Shown: positions 13,101-25,869, numbered from the stretch's first letter. The stretch is 64,000 nt of DNA from Leptodontidium sp. MPI-SDFR-AT-0119 (GCA_020726505.1 JAHLEZ010000001.1:4216001-4280000), one strand, 5' to 3'. The notes: generated by a model not told the origin, from the sequence alone. A program made the numbers and translations.

Positions 13101-14685
13101 CCCCATGTTCATATTACCTCTAATCAATGTCAGCTCGCACGTATTCCAACGAATTCACGTTGAAGAATTTGGAGGCGCAACAATGTCGAGCAGCCTCATG
13201 GGAACCCCTCGCTTTCAAGTGATAGTAAGATTACCCGGCTCATATACCGCCACAATCATCGTGTTCACTTCCATCGGGCGATTGAGAATTTTCACCGCAT
13301 CGTGTCTCGTTTCGAGTATCTTCAAAGGGGCATTGTTTGCTTCCTGGTGCCTTTGGGGTCATTGGACTGCAAGTCGGAAGCGAGTGGTGCCTCAACAGGC
13401 CTCACCGCACATTTCTTCCTTTCTTTTCAACCTCACAGTTCTTGTTGTTGATGGCAGAATTCCCTCATTTCTGTCAGCCTTGATTCCTTCGAAAGGTCCT
13501 CAATGCGACGCTCAACGATTCCAAGAGGAAAGCATCGCTCTGCATCTGTGTTCAACAGTCATCGCCAGTCCGGGGGCTGTAATGAATCAAACGACATGCC
13601 GAATGCTGCCTCGTCGGGTTAATGTACAAGGAGTTGATACGGCTGTCACTGATCGATGTGGCTCGGAACAGCTTCCGCTAGAGACTGTATGATATATAAT
13701 GAGCACAAACTACATATGAAGAGACTTCTGCGGCCAACTTCTCGATCACATTCGTGGACAATCTTTTGTCAGTTGGTCAGTTTACTACGGTCTCCTCGCT
13801 GGTTTAATTATGTAGCGTATTCTCGGCACATTACAGTTCTGATATTTCAAGCACAGCCTTTCCTATCCATGGGCTAGTCTGGTTTAAAACTAGGAAATTG
13901 ATATTGAGCGTGTCCCGTAACTGATTTGATACTTTAACGCAACCAAGAGGAGCGAGTGTATTATCGCCAGAGCCAAACCTCACATCAAACCAGGGATTCC
14001 ACCACACGTTAGTTATTATACATAGTGTTCAAGACGGCTATGGACTATCTCTGGACTTTATTTCAGGTAGGAAAGGCATTCACTTGTAGATGTAAATGTA
14101 CACACCAACACCCGGATCGCTCAGCAGTCCAACGACGCAGACGGAATCTGATGGGGACGAGCACCTGAAGATGTCCGCATTCTACCAAACTGCTGAGATG
14201 AAGTCGTGTGCAATTGATTACGGATTTAAACACGTGACTGTCAAATCTCGATGCCCCGTGACCGTGTTCAAAAATAGTGCTTTTCAGACGCTAACCTTGG
14301 TTTCGGGGGGTAACGACGATCTGCCAAGCCTCAGTACGAGACTGGACTGGGCCTGTTTGTTTAGAGGCATCCCTTTTCACATCAACCTCACTTCGCCTCA
14401 CCTCACCTCACTGTACTCAATCCACCACACTCGCTCCTTCCACGCTCCCTCGAATCCTTCAACCCGCGAACTCGATAGCAGGAGCATTTCAATCGCTACC
14501 TCCTATATCTCTCCATTCACTAGATACAATCGCTTTCCTGCAGCCACCAACAAAGACACCCATTCAATTTCACGATCCCACGCCGCCTGGGAAGGGCTCC
14601 GCCACAGCCCACTTGCCATCCTCACAAACATCAATCCAAACATCGCTACATACAGCACCTTCTACGCATTCTTTGAGAGCACAAG

Positions 14686-15811
14686 ATGGGGTTCGGAGAC
14701 TTCGAGACGTTATGCGAACAGGCGGCTATCCCGCTGTGTGCGGTGGTGGGCAAGATCACACACATCTCTGGCTCGTACGGGATCGAGGCCGACTGCTATG
14801 CGCGCAACATCGAGCTGGCCAACACGATTATCTTCCAAGGCGCTGCGTCGTTCATGCACATTGTGGCCCTGATCATGACGGTTATAATGATCTTGCACGT
14901 CCGCAGTAAATTTACCGCCGTTGGTACGTTCCGAAGATGACGATGAAGATGGAAATTGGAACAGTATAAATGGATGGAATGGTACTGACTGGATTTGAAC
15001 AGGCCGCAAGGAAATCACTTTCTTCTTCTACATCTACATGATGCTGACCTTCGCATCCCTCATTCTCGATTCAGGCGTCGTCCCTCCCGGAAATGATATA
15101 TACCCATATTTCGCCGCCGTACAGAACGGCCTCACATCAGCGCTCTGCGTCTGTCTCCTCATCAACGGCTTCGTAGGATTCCAACTATACGAAGACGGAA
15201 CCACGCTATCCGTCTGGCTCCTCCGCTCTGTCAGTTTCGCATTCTTCATCATCACCGGCCTGGTCTCACTGGCAACCTTCAAATCCTGGGCAGGCTTGGG
15301 TCCCACGCGAACCGTTGGGCTATTCGTAGTGCTTTACCTGGTTTCCGGGATCTCGTTGTTGGTTTATGCTATTATGCAGGTTATTCTGGTGGTCAATACG
15401 CTGCAGGATCGTTGGCCGCTGGGAGATCTCATCTTCGGTGCTTTCTTTTTGATTATTGGTCAGGTCATTCTCTACGTCTTCAGCTCAAAGATCTGTAATG
15501 CTGTCCAGCACTACCTCGACGGACTTTTCTTTGCTACTATCTGTAACCTGTTGGCTGTCATGATGGTGTACAAGGTTTGTTTCCCCAGGACTTGATAGTG
15601 GGCTATTTGCTAACATGACTATCAGTACTGGGACTCCATCACCCGCGAGGATCTCGAATTCTCAGTTGGCACTAAGCAGAATAACTGGGAAGTCAAGGAA
15701 CTCCTCCCCGAAGAAGATCGCCGAACAACAGTCTACCAAGACGACTACTCCAGCACATACAACCACCAAACACAAGCGCGAAACTCGAACTATGGAGGAT
15801 TCGCATACTAG
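14686..15811 (+). CDS. CHS7: Chitin synthase export chaperone CHS7
   Basis: ER membrane chaperone required for chitin synthase (Chs3-type) exit from the ER. Exons 14686-14923, 15003-15574 and 15626-15811 give 331 residues, the usual length. It begins MGFGDFETLCEQAAIPLC, the conserved family start. Six or more hydrophobic segments follow, for example SFMHIVALIMTVIMIL, then YMMLTFASLILDSGVVPPG, LCVCLLINGFVGF and GLFVVLYLVSGISLLVYAI. Exon 3 supplies the conserved soluble tail, starting YWDSITREDLEFSVG and ending in NYGGFAY. Introns are 79 and 51 bp, and frame is kept. A longer frame from 14096 that overlaps the start reads a different phase of the same DNA and is not the protein. Transcription points away from the gene-poor tract. 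Confidence 0.95.
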
Positions 15812-16830
15812 AGCAACAAGTCTACCGAGACGCTCCAAGGGGCTTTGCATTCCGGGGCGAGCTTGGTTGGAGACCGGAGAAAGAGTGAAACAATGATTCT
15901 TTTGCATAGCGTTGGGTTTGGTTTGGTCCGACTTCTTCGAATTTTTTTTTTTTGGTTATTATTCCTAAAAACAAACTGCATGGCGTACCATTGGAGGGAG
16001 ACGGACAATACAGCTACTTGAATTGTAATGTATATAGGGGACTGTGGGGCATTCATTGGATAGGGAAGTGGACGATCGATTGCTGGATGTTTTGGCTTGG
16101 GTTTGGATTTGGCGATAGGAATTTCGGCGTTTGCATTGCCCGCTTCTGAGCTGGCATGTATGTAGATAGGTCCGCTGGAAATGAAAGTAATTAATCACCT
16201 TGAATTTCTACATCTTTTCCTTATGTCACTCAGTAGACGTTCGATCCGGCAGATATTTTCGCGTTTCCATCAATTAACTGTAACTTCGAGCTAGGTTTGA
16301 TGATGTAGGGTTTCTTGATGTTTTGTTTACATTCTGGTTTTGTAAAGCAAGGGATATGGTTAAGGTAAGTTCAAAATTACTGGTAATATCTCACAAGAAG
16401 TCTTTCTTATCACTCCTTCTACTGATAATCCGCTTCAAGCTTGGTAATTGCTCTCTCTCTCTCTCTTTCTCTTCTCTTGGAGTTTCACTCAATCCGTAAG
16501 TCAAGCCAGAAAAATGGGGGGTTGGTAAATATTGATTTTTGGATGGACGAAAAGTTTGAGCTGTTGGTTGGTGTACAACAACAACAATAACAAAGAAGAG
16601 CCTCCCTCCTTCCTTTGCTTCTCCAACTCCCACACATCGAACCACCACTCAAGGGCCGTGAAGAAGACAGCAACTGTACGTACACCTGGAATCTCTACAA
16701 ACGGCACTCTAGCCGCCAGTACTCTTCAATGAATGGATTGAACGTGCCGACCAGCTGAGCCTGAAAAACACAATGACCCAGTCCGAAGAAGTAGACAGAA
16801 CAAAAAAAGCAAAGAGAGAGGTAGAAATCT
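15812..16830. other. Convergent intergenic region
   Basis: 3' ends of CHS7 (plus) and choline oxidase (minus) face each other across 1 kb. It contains a T-run near 15941-15955 and a CT microsatellite near 16450-16470. No gene seen. Confidence 0.6.
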
Positions 16831-18541
16831 CTACAATCTCGCCTTGCCGTCTCCTCTCCACCCGGCCTCATGAGCAATCATCTCCGCAGCTCGCTCTCCA
16901 ATAGCCAGCACAGTCAACATAGGATTGATACTTGGCATCGTAGGGAAGACACCCGCATCCGCAATCCTGACACCCTTCAACCCTCTAACTTTCAGCTCTG
17001 GGTTCACAACAGCCATGTCATCATTCTCGCCGCCCATCTTCGTCGTTCCAGCCGGGTGGTACACGGTATGAGCGACTCTGCGGCCGTACTCAGAGAGCTC
17101 CTCATCGGTCTGGATCTTCGGGCCGGGAGCTACCTCCTTGGTGAGCCATTTGGAGAAGGGCTCTTGCTTTGCTACTTCACGCGCAGCTTTCAGGCCCGCA
17201 ACGATGGTCGCCGCGTCGTAGCCTTCGGCGTCGGTGAAGTACCGGAAGTCAAGAGCGGGCTTGACGGTTGGGTCTGAGGAGGTGAGGTAGATTCGTCCAC
17301 GGGAGCGCGGGCGTGGGATGTTGGGTGTCATGCAGAAGGCGTTGAGGGGTGCTTCGTAGCCTAGACGGGCGGTATTGAGGCAGAAGGGGATCTGGTAGCA
17401 GTGCATCATGATATCCGCAATTGTGCCATCTGGGATTCGCTGTGGGTTGAGCGCTGGGTCGGTGTTAGATGTGGCGGCGTCCTTGATCTCGCGGCGGAGG
17501 AAGATTCCTGCGTCTGAGTCCATGGTTGTCTGTGGTGGGATGGGTGCGTTCAATTCCCACATTATGATGGATTCTGGGTGGTCGATCAGGTTCTCGCCTA
17601 CACCTGGGAGATCATGAACGATGGGGATGGAGAGATCTTGGAGTTGTTTGGAGGGTCCAATTCCAGAGAGGAGGAGGAGGCGGCAGGTATCGACTGCTCC
17701 AGCGCAGATGATGGTTTCGGTGCGGGGGTTGATGGTGTACTTGGTGCCGGATGCGAGGGCGATGTTCACACCAGTGACTGTCTTGCCAGAGACATTGACC
17801 TTGCTGACCCAGGCATTGGTGAGAATGGTGAGGTTTGGTCTCTTCTCCTCGCCTCGGAGGATAGGGTGGATGTATGCAACTGAGGCAGAGCTTCGACGTC
17901 CATCATCTGGGTTGTAGGCAATGGAGAAGAAACCGACACCTTGTTGCAGACTTCCAGTCTCGCGGATCTCCTTATTGAAGTCTCTGATGACGGGGATATC
18001 AAGAGCAGTAGAGCAGGACTCAATCCAGTCCTTGCAGACTTGGTTGCGATGGCGGGGGTGAACTGGTTGGATCTGGTTGCGGAGGTTGTCCAACAGACGC
18101 ATCATGGTCTTGAAGTCCCAGCCCTTGCATCCCAAGCTCTCCCATATTTTCAAATCATATTCGAAGGGTCTGAAGGAGATCAGGGTATTGTGGGAGGAGC
18201 AGCCTCCAAGAACTTTAGCTCTGGAGTGTCGAATATGCGAGTTACCTAGAGATCAGTTAGTGAATTGGGAACAGGAATTGGAGTTTGGCAAACTTACCGT
18301 TGGGCTGCTCTACAGTCCCGTAATCGTAATCGAGGTCACCTCCTAGAAGTGTAAGCCATTCCTTCAGCTGCAGGACCTTTTCGTTGTTAAAGTCGCTTGG
18401 GCCAGCCTCGACGAGGAGGATTTTTTTGCTTGGGAGGTATTCGGATAATCTGCTTGCAATCACACAGCCTGCTGTGCCACCACCGACAATGACATAGTCA
18501 AAGTCCTTGGCTTGGGACGCAGAGAGGAAGTCGGTAGTCAT
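16831..18541 (-). CDS. Choline oxidase (GMC oxidoreductase)
   Basis: Flavoenzyme expected to oxidise choline through betaine aldehyde, producing hydrogen peroxide. Exons 18541-18298 and 18245-16831 (52-bp intron) give 552 residues. The N-terminal FAD-binding motif reads DYVIVGGGTAGCVIASRL. GGCSSHN places His100 where choline oxidases carry the histidine covalently bound to FAD. Near the C-terminus, VYHPAGTTKMGG (His478) and PSINPM (Asn522) match the catalytic His/Asn pair; their spacing of 44 residues equals that in Arthrobacter choline oxidase as I remember it. The protein ends in ARL, a canonical PTS1, so a peroxisomal location is likely. It is divergent from betaine aldehyde dehydrogenase at 20526, which supports choline over other GMC substrates. 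A generic GMC alcohol oxidase is the alternative. Confidence 0.88.
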
Positions 18542-20525
18542 TTTGTTGCTTTGGATTGAAGTACAGAACGAGTCAGGACAGGCAGGCGAATGTCGAATAT
18601 GGATCGAATTGAGTTATCGATCGAATAGAGTAGCAAATTCCTTCACGAAAAATAATATACTTTTCAGCAGCAGACAAGCTCTTGCTTAAATCTGTCAAAC
18701 TTGGTCTGATCTGGTCTGACCTTGTTCTTGAGCTTATCGGCAGATAAGGATAAGCAGATCTGAAGCTGAGCTGGGTTGAGCTGTGCGACGAGATTGGAGG
18801 TGGATGCAGGGCCCGCTGTAGAGTGGAGGATGGGTGGGTGGTATTCGGGGATGGTGGAAGAGCGGAGGAATAGAGATAGATGTCGGGTGAGTGAGACAAG
18901 AGAAGGAAGGGAAAGAAGAAAGAAAGAACGGTGAAGTAAGTCGAGAAAGAGATACGAGATATATCCGAGGTGCGAGCTTGTCTTTTCTGGTCTTGCTTGC
19001 TTGTCTAGACGATCGATCGTATCATATCATAGGTAGGTACTGTACTGTATGTACAGTAGGTACTGTAGGTGCTGTATCAGTCAGTAGGTACGTACATCCT
19101 AGAGCAGTCCCGACAGAAAAGAATGCCTGCTGGATCCTAGTTAGATACCAGGTAGATGCTAGCTTGGAATGGGCTAATGACGATTCCTGGAGATACCGAT
19201 CGATGCTTGACAGGACAGGACTGGATTGGACTGGACTGGATAGAAAGTGGAGGCTGGAGGCGGACGGCTGATTTAGTTAGTTGGTTGGTTGGTTTTACTT
19301 TACTGGTGGAGGAAGGGAGGGAAGGATTGGAAGGAAAGACGGTCAGGAAAAGGATGGGAAGGATCATGCATCAGAAAAAGGCAAAAAACGTGGTGAAATT
19401 ATTCGTCTAGCGCATAAATATGCACAAGTCTTGCATAAGAGCGGGGCTGGGTGGGTCATTGCCCCTCCATCTTGGCGCTCCTGACTCGATCCATTGGCCA
19501 ATCAGCGACTGGTAATTGGCCATAGCGGGGTTCTCCAGCCTTACCTGGCTCGCCTTACCGACGCGGCCGGCCACAGTTCGGTCTAAAAGTCTTTCTGGAG
19601 AAGTTTTCCAGAAGAGAAGAGGAGAGAGGCCGTGGTGTGATGAAGTGAAGTGAAGTGAAGTGAAGCGACGGAGATAGAGATAGAGACAGATATCGTTAGT
19701 AGGTGTCTAAATACTAGATAGATACTACCAGGTACGTAGTACAGTAGCTAGATGGGAGAGCGAGAAACTCCTCGATTCAAGATACTGGATAGCTCGATAG
19801 AGCTTCCTTATCCTCCAAGCCCAGCCTGCAAACGTAACGGTAACTCACGGTGTCTCCGATCATGCCCATGCAATGTCTCAAGCGAGAAGCCGACCCTGAC
19901 AATCAATCATCAATCAATCAATCAAGCCGACCCGACCATGCAAGGCAATACAATCCCATCCATCCATGGTCCTTCTCCTCTTTCGCTTCTCCTCCTTCTC
20001 CCCTCCAAGATAAAGGTTGCGTGATGTTTCAAGCAACTCTCGCATCTCTCATATTTCTTCCTTGTTAGGCTCCACTATCCGCCAAAGCCGAACGAGATCC
20101 GACCCGCATAGTGACGCTGCCCAGGCCAGCTTGAAGCTCCCCCTGGTCAATCTTTCCACTCTTTGCAATCGGTCCCTTGCTTGCTCTTGCTCTTCTCTTC
20201 TCGGAGCATATCCACAGATTGCCGGGTCCTATGTCTCCAGATTGTGCACTTGCCTGACTCCGTACAGTACAGTACTTCGCAAGTACCAAGCAAGGTACAG
20301 TAGCTGCCGTAGGTACTTGTCTTGTTGTACCTTTACCGTAATTTTTGTGAATTGCTTCAAGACTGACCAAAGTACCCAGCTCCTGCATGCTGTATCTCTG
20401 AGTCTCTGACCGCCAGCGAAGAACAGGACCATACATACATACAGCCTGCAAACAATCAGCCCATCCATCCATCCACATTCTCCTCTCCTACATCCGTCCC
20501 CCATCCCACCTCACCTCACCTCGCC
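18542..20525. promoter_or_regulatory. Shared divergent promoter of the choline-to-betaine pair
   Basis: A 2-kb region separates the start codons of choline oxidase (minus) and betaine aldehyde dehydrogenase (plus). It holds repeated GTAC-centred motifs (19031-19105 and 20260-20315), a TGAAG-type pentamer repeat and pyrimidine-rich DNA just before the dehydrogenase ATG. No coding region was recognised. Co-regulation of the two genes is inferred from the arrangement. Confidence 0.6.
19640..19665. repeat. GTGAA pentamer tandem repeat
   Basis: About five tandem copies of the pentamer in the divergent promoter region. Confidence 0.85.
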
Positions 20526-22022
20526 ATGGCTTCCTACCCCCTCCAGCAAATCTACTACGATGGCAAACCCCAAAGCGCCAAGTCAGGAAAAACATTCAAG
20601 ACAATCGACCCCTCCACCGCCAAACCGCTGGCAGACATTCAAACAGCTTCCCCAGCAGACATCGACTCCGCCATAGCCTCCGCACAGAAAGCCTTCCCAT
20701 CATGGTCCCAAACACCGCCCATAGCCCGCTCCCGCATCCTGCTGAAAGCCGTCTCTCTCCTCCGCGCTCGAAACGATGAGATAGCCAAAGTAGAAACCCA
20801 CGACACAGGCAAGGCCTTCTCAGAAACCAGCACCGTGGACGTAGTGACTGGCGCCGACGTGCTGGAATACTTTGCCAACCTGGTGGCAAGCGGGGGACTC
20901 AATGGCGAGACGACACAGCTGAGGCCAGATGCGTGGATATACACCAAGAAGGAAGCTCTAGGAGTCTGTGCTGGCATAGGCGCGTGGAACTATCCCATCC
21001 AGATAGCGCTGTGGAAATCGGCTCCATGTCTGGCAGCTGGAAATTGTATGGTATACAAGCCGTCTGAAGTTACGCCTCTCCACGGCCAGATATTAGCCCA
21101 GATATACTCTGAAGCTGGCGTCCCTCCAGGAGTCTTCAACATCGTACACGGCGACGGAGCAGTGGGGGGATACCTGACATCGCATCCGGGGATCTCGAAA
21201 GTCAGCTTCACGGGCCAGGTATCGACGGGTCAGAAAGTCGCCGCCTCGGCAGCAGGAGGGATGAAATACGTGACCATGGAACTCGGCGGCAAGAGCCCCT
21301 GTATCATCCTCCCAGACGCCGACATCACCAGCGCCGTCGACGGAGCAATGATGGCAAACTTCTACTCCACGGGCCAGGTCTGCACGAACGGGACACGAGT
21401 CTTCGTTCCTCGACCCTTAAAGGCTGCTTTCGAGAAGACCCTCCTCGAAAAAGTGCAGTACATACGCTCACTTGAGCCTATGGACCCGAACAGCAATTTC
21501 GGACCCTTAGTCTCAGAAGTCCACTACAAGAAAGTCCTGAGTTATATCCAACACGGCGTCGACACAGACAAAGCGACGTTACTATGCGGCGGTGCCGGGA
21601 AACCAAATAAGATACCAGCGGGCTACGAGAACGGGTTCTGGGTCCAACCGACCGTCTTCACGAACTGTACGGACAGCATGAAGATTGTAAGGGAGGAGAT
21701 CTTCGGGCCCGTTCTCTGTATCCTACCATATGACACAGTAGAAGAAGTCATCGCGCGTGCGAACAACACGCAGATGGGACTCGCGGCAGGTGTGTTCGGC
21801 AAGGATCTGAACCAGTGCCACGACGTTATCAGTAAAATCGAAGCGGGCATCACGTGGATCAATACGTGGGGAGAGAGTCCAGCGGAGATGAGCGTCGGCG
21901 GGTGGAAGTTGAGTGGTGTGGGTGTGGAGAATGGGAGGAGGGGGTTGGGTGCTTGGGTTAGGGAGAAGAGTACGCTTGTTGAGGGGAGTGGGATTGTAGG
22001 GACTGTGTTTGCGAAGCTGTAG
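20526..22022 (+). CDS. Betaine aldehyde dehydrogenase
   Basis: NAD(P)-dependent aldehyde dehydrogenase expected to oxidise betaine aldehyde to glycine betaine. A single exon of 498 residues, normal family length. Signature parts are all present: [11 protein letters not shown] and [11 protein letters not shown] (cofactor site), [11 protein letters not shown] (Rossmann turn), MELGGKSP with the catalytic Glu252, GQVCTNGTR with the nucleophile Cys285, and [27 protein letters not shown] is the substrate-loop region typical of the betaine aldehyde type. The C-terminus is AKL, a canonical PTS1, matching the ARL end of the neighbouring choline oxidase. The ATG lies in a good fungal start context (CGCCATGGC) and is the only sensible start. 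Codon use is more C-rich at third positions than in the genes of the 23-34 kb block. Confidence 0.93.
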   Translation: MASYPLQQIYYDGKPQSAKSGKTFKTIDPSTAKPLADIQTASPADIDSAIASAQKAFPSWSQTPPIARSRILLKAVSLLRARNDEIAKVETHDTGKAFSETSTVDVVTGADVLEYFANLVASGGLNGETTQLRPDAWIYTKKEALGVCAGIGAWNYPIQIALWKSAPCLAAGNCMVYKPSEVTPLHGQILAQIYSEAGVPPGVFNIVHGDGAVGGYLTSHPGISKVSFTGQVSTGQKVAASAAGGMKYVTMELGGKSPCIILPDADITSAVDGAMMANFYSTGQVCTNGTRVFVPRPLKAAFEKTLLEKVQYIRSLEPMDPNSNFGPLVSEVHYKKVLSYIQHGVDTDKATLLCGGAGKPNKIPAGYENGFWVQPTVFTNCTDSMKIVREEIFGPVLCILPYDTVEEVIARANNTQMGLAAGVFGKDLNQCHDVISKIEAGITWINTWGESPAEMSVGGWKLSGVGVENGRRGLGAWVREKSTLVEGSGIVGTVFAKL

Positions 22023-23227
22023 ATAAATAGAAAGGCAAGATCCTCTGAACAACCTTCTCGGCTCGTATCTTGCTTGAGAGTGAGTCTCGAACACGCATAT
22101 GCATACAGTCGGACGTGAGATTTTTGTAGCGAGTGCCCCCTTTCATTTATGCTACATTGCGATCTCCCATGGTGCCATGGGTGAACGAGCTCCTTTTCCG
22201 AGCACTATCAGTATGACACCTCATCGATCGGTCCAGCACGATCATTCCCTCCTATGAGTGATTTCTCCCATCTCAAGTACGTACAAACCAGCAGCAGAAA
22301 CAATCATCAGACCATCAAGAAAAGTCAAAGAAGCAACAGACATAGCAAAAAGGCAGAGAAAATTCCCGTAGTACCATCTTTCCCAGTCAATCATTTGTCC
22401 TCATTCGCATATCATCCTATCACAGGCCCAGTATGTTATCAAACACCCGAGACGAGACAGACATGTCGTTCAAGACTGGAGGACCATATCGTATCATATC
22501 GTATCTTCCCTCCATCCTATCCATGAGCGCGCTGCGCAATTGGATGTCAAATCGAATAGCAGTAGCAAGAAAAGAATCAATCAACAGCAACAAAGTAGAG
22601 GAAAAACAGGCAAGAAATAAACAAGCGGACGAACTCCAGAAAAACAGGAAGAGGCGAGAGGGAAACATGTAAACGCGGTGTCCATTATTCGTCGTCGTGG
22701 GTGTAACCCTTGCATTGCATGCATTGCGTGCCTGGAAACGAAGGGGAAAGGTGTGGTCTGCTTGCTGAAGGAAGGAAGGGAGGAGTCAGTATTCGTGCAA
22801 ACAACGAGGGGAAGGATATATGTTGGGACATGGGTTGGGTTGGGAGTATGGGATATCTTACCCTTTGTATCGTGGGTGTCATGATTCAGTCAGGAGCAGG
22901 GCCCACCCGATCTAGACACGACCGGCGTATCTGGAATGGGTTTCGGTTTTTGTTGGTGTTTGGGATGAATGTCTTCGTAGAGAAGAGTGGAGAGGCTGCT
23001 GGATAAATGGATGGAGTCAGCATGTCTTGTCTTTGGGAATTTGAATCAAGCGCTGGGTGGTTGATACTGTACCACAATGAACGGCGTGAGAAGCTCTGTA
23101 AAGGTACATCCTTCGAGTAAAGAGATGTAGATGGTGTACAGTAGAATCTGTTGGCATGGAAGGCTGGCAGCCAGTCTTGGAAGAGGAGCGAGAGGACCGA
23201 ATCACTTGTAGGTAGGCGAGCCTGTCT
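22023..23227. other. Intergenic region, no gene seen
   Basis: 1.2 kb between converging 3' ends (dehydrogenase plus, gene A minus). Short frames only; none has recognisable motifs. Confidence 0.55.
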
Positions 23228-25078
23228 TTAAGACAACCACGACGCGGGAATCTTAAGACCCAAGCTATAATCCCAAAATATTAGTACATTCCCCTCCAAA
23301 GAACACACAAAGGAAACCTACTTCTCAGAAACTTGGATGTCCATGATATCCTTAGCAATCACCAGAAAATTCCAGAGATCATCTCTACCCACGAACTTGA
23401 TGACAACATCGGGATGGACACCGACACTCCTCGTCACACACGCCAGGGAATTCTCGGAATTGTATTGAATACCTGTCATCTCATCTTCCTCCAGCACGAA
23501 TTCGGGGTGAACGTCCTCTTTCCTGGCATGGCCAATAACAGGCACGAGGGTGTGCGAGAGACGATGATAGTACATACCAACCAAACTGGTCCGATCGTTG
23601 AATGTGGATAACTCTCCGTTCTCCTTATAGGCCCAAATAAAAGCTACGGAAAACTTGAGCAGCTTCTTGGGATAGTAGACAAGACGTGCCCACTTCCAAA
23701 ATGGGAGGCCCTTGGCTGACAATCTTGAACCGGGTCGTTCGAGGAGATCACCCATCGTGGTGGCGCCGGTTTTGGTTCGACGAGTCTCGGAGGCGGTGGC
23801 TCTGCGTCGCTTGCGGGACTCACTCTCAGTGTAGTCTGAATCCGTGTCAAAGATACCCGGGCTGGTATCGCGGATAAATGTAGACTCGACAACCTTCTCC
23901 AAAGCCTTGGTAGCATTTTTGAAGGAAAGAGGGGAGTCGCTAGCTGGGAGCCGGAAGTTGAATTGAGCATTGGCATTAGCAAAGTTGGGACTGGGAGCCG
24001 AAGGACTTGGAATGCTCTGCACAGGCTTCTTGAAAACCTTCTTGGTAGTAGGAGGTTTGATTTTTGATGGCGTTGAAGGTTCTCTTGAGCGGAGTGGTGT
24101 GCTATCACTAGGTCTGATGGTGCGACGTGGGAGTTCATCCTCCGAATCTGATATCAAGTCAATCACAACAACTTTCTCCTTGACCTGGCCTCGGAATCCA
24201 GATACTGTTACGGATACGCGTGCTCCAGTGAGAGGTAGAACAGTTCTGGTAGTAGAGGAAGTCGATGCTGAGCCAGACTTTCGAGCAGCAGCCAAATCCC
24301 GACGCCCAAGTCGGCTGGAAGCTTGGAGTGACTTTCTCGAAGCTGGAGTAGGAGTTGCTGGGGGCTGTAGGGCACCAAACCTAGGCTCGTTCGATGATGG
24401 AGGGGTATTATCTGGAGTTAATAACCCGTGAGCTGAGATAATTGTCTTCATACCGTACATCTCGATCGTAGGGCGGTCGAAGTCGATGCCACTGCCACGA
24501 GCATGGTCCATGGATGTTACGGCTGGAGACTGGGTGGTAACAGGGCGAGAGAGTTGGTTAGCAATCAATCCGTCCAACTCAGAGATTATATCATTCAAGT
24601 TCTTCGGGTGACGAATACCGCCGCTCAAATGAACGGCGATTTCTGCGAGCCTCAAGTCCTCAGCCTGTCGCTTCTGCTCAATTTCGGTAATGTACTTCTC
24701 CTTCCAAGTATCATATTCGAGCTCAAGTCGTAGGAATTCGCCTTGTAGATCGGCTCGCTCCTTCTCCTCAAGCTTGGCCAACTCATTCAAGGTCTCTTCT
24801 CTCACAACACGGGCGCCGTTCTGTGTCGGTCCGAAAGGTATCGAATTCTGTCTCCAAACTCTTACCGTTTCTTCGCCACGGCGAATGGTTTGATCCACTT
24901 TCAATTCGCAGACTCGATTGTTCTTCTTCTCTAGCATCGTCTCATACTCACTGGCTGCCTTGGTGGCGAACTTGAAGTCCTCTTGCAGACGTGAAGTCTG
25001 AATATTTTGCAAGTCCTTGCCTAACTTGCGAAGATACTCGAGGTCAGTACTGCCTGGCACATCCGCTGGGGCAGACAT
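23228..25078 (-). CDS. Unknown coiled-coil protein, cluster gene A
   Basis: I do not recognise this protein. Exons 25078-23322 and 23264-23228 give 597 residues. Residues 1-180 are charged and heptad-like (coiled coil). Residues about 190-430 are low-complexity Ser/Thr/Pro. Near residue 305 lies VVVIDLISDSEDE, a strong SUMO-interacting motif pattern (hydrophobic core plus acidic run). A basic cluster SRKRRR near residue 440 could be a nuclear signal. The C-terminal 100 residues resemble those of genes B and C (see findings). The small last exon follows a 57-bp intron with donor GTAGGT and branch TACTAAT; without it the protein would stop three residues after the donor codon. The start is ATG 25078 in context CACCATGTC; upstream in-frame codons have no ATG. 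Confidence 0.8.
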
Positions 25079-25869
25079 GGTGAAGAAAGAATGAGTTCTG
25101 ACTTTGGAAGGTGAAATGATGAGTGAACAAATGATGAGTGAACGGGGAGACAATTGAAATGTACAGCAAAAGACGACTCGTAGCCGAGGAATCTCAGCTG
25201 CGAAGATGCAAGGCAGCAGTTGTATTGGGAAGGTTGATGTTGAGGCGTGGAGTGAGGTGTTGAAGATTCAAGAGGAGTGATGGTTTAAGTTCGAGAAGGC
25301 TGAATGGTGTATTTGTTTACACGTTACACTTAAGCGAGATTCGAGATGTGGGGTTCAGCGAATTCGAGGCAGAAAGATTAACCTGACACTTGCCTAACAC
25401 TCCGACTCGATAGAGTTAGACAGGAACGTTTGAGGAGATCCCACTGAATTGTTCACTACTTTCAATAGAAAGATAAAGGGATTGACGAAATGAGGAACAT
25501 GGTGGAAGAGATGCGGATGCGAAATTGGAGAAGAAGCCCCGAAGTCGTACACAGCAAGTTAGATGTACTTGCAGGGGTTTATACAATTACATATATACAC
25601 TTTCTTATCTAATAATCTATACACGGAAGAAACTCCCATCCAAATACAAACATTCTGCGTATAGCAGCTGTGACTTCTAACGCGCTCTGCTGGCTATTCG
25701 TGACGCTCAAATTAATATTACCTCTGTATTGACTCCTCTTCAATATACCTGACAAGTCTCGCATAACCTAACATGACCAAACAACGTATGTCAAAACAAG
25801 TCCACTAACCTTTCACCTTCACTCATCGAGAATATGAGATGTGTCTTGCTCTCATCACAAATTGCCCTC
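25079..25869. other. Intergenic region between genes A and B
   Basis: 0.8 kb expected to hold the promoter of gene A and the 3' UTR of gene B. No coding signal seen. Confidence 0.5.

Larger units (their letters stand above)
4823..14685. other. Gene-poor tract, no supportable CDS
   Basis: Nearly 10 kb lies between the divergent cyclin and CHS7 genes. Many frames of 60-180 codons are open, but none shows family motifs, intron-linked continuation or plausible composition. Several simply translate simple repeats (for example the Arg/Glu-rich frames over the GA tract near 5.99 kb). The tract contains short tandem repeats and one inverted repeat, listed separately. Long 5' leaders, regulatory DNA or non-coding RNAs are possible but not shown by the sequence. 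Confidence 0.55.

Noticed and set aside
14096..14872. 258-codon plus-strand frame running into CHS7
   Set aside because: It reads a different phase over the CHS7 start; CHS7 homology is in the other frame.
23318..25153. 611-residue version of gene A
   Set aside because: It begins with a TTG and stops in an intron; ATG 25078 has a good context, and the last exon replaces the earlier stop.
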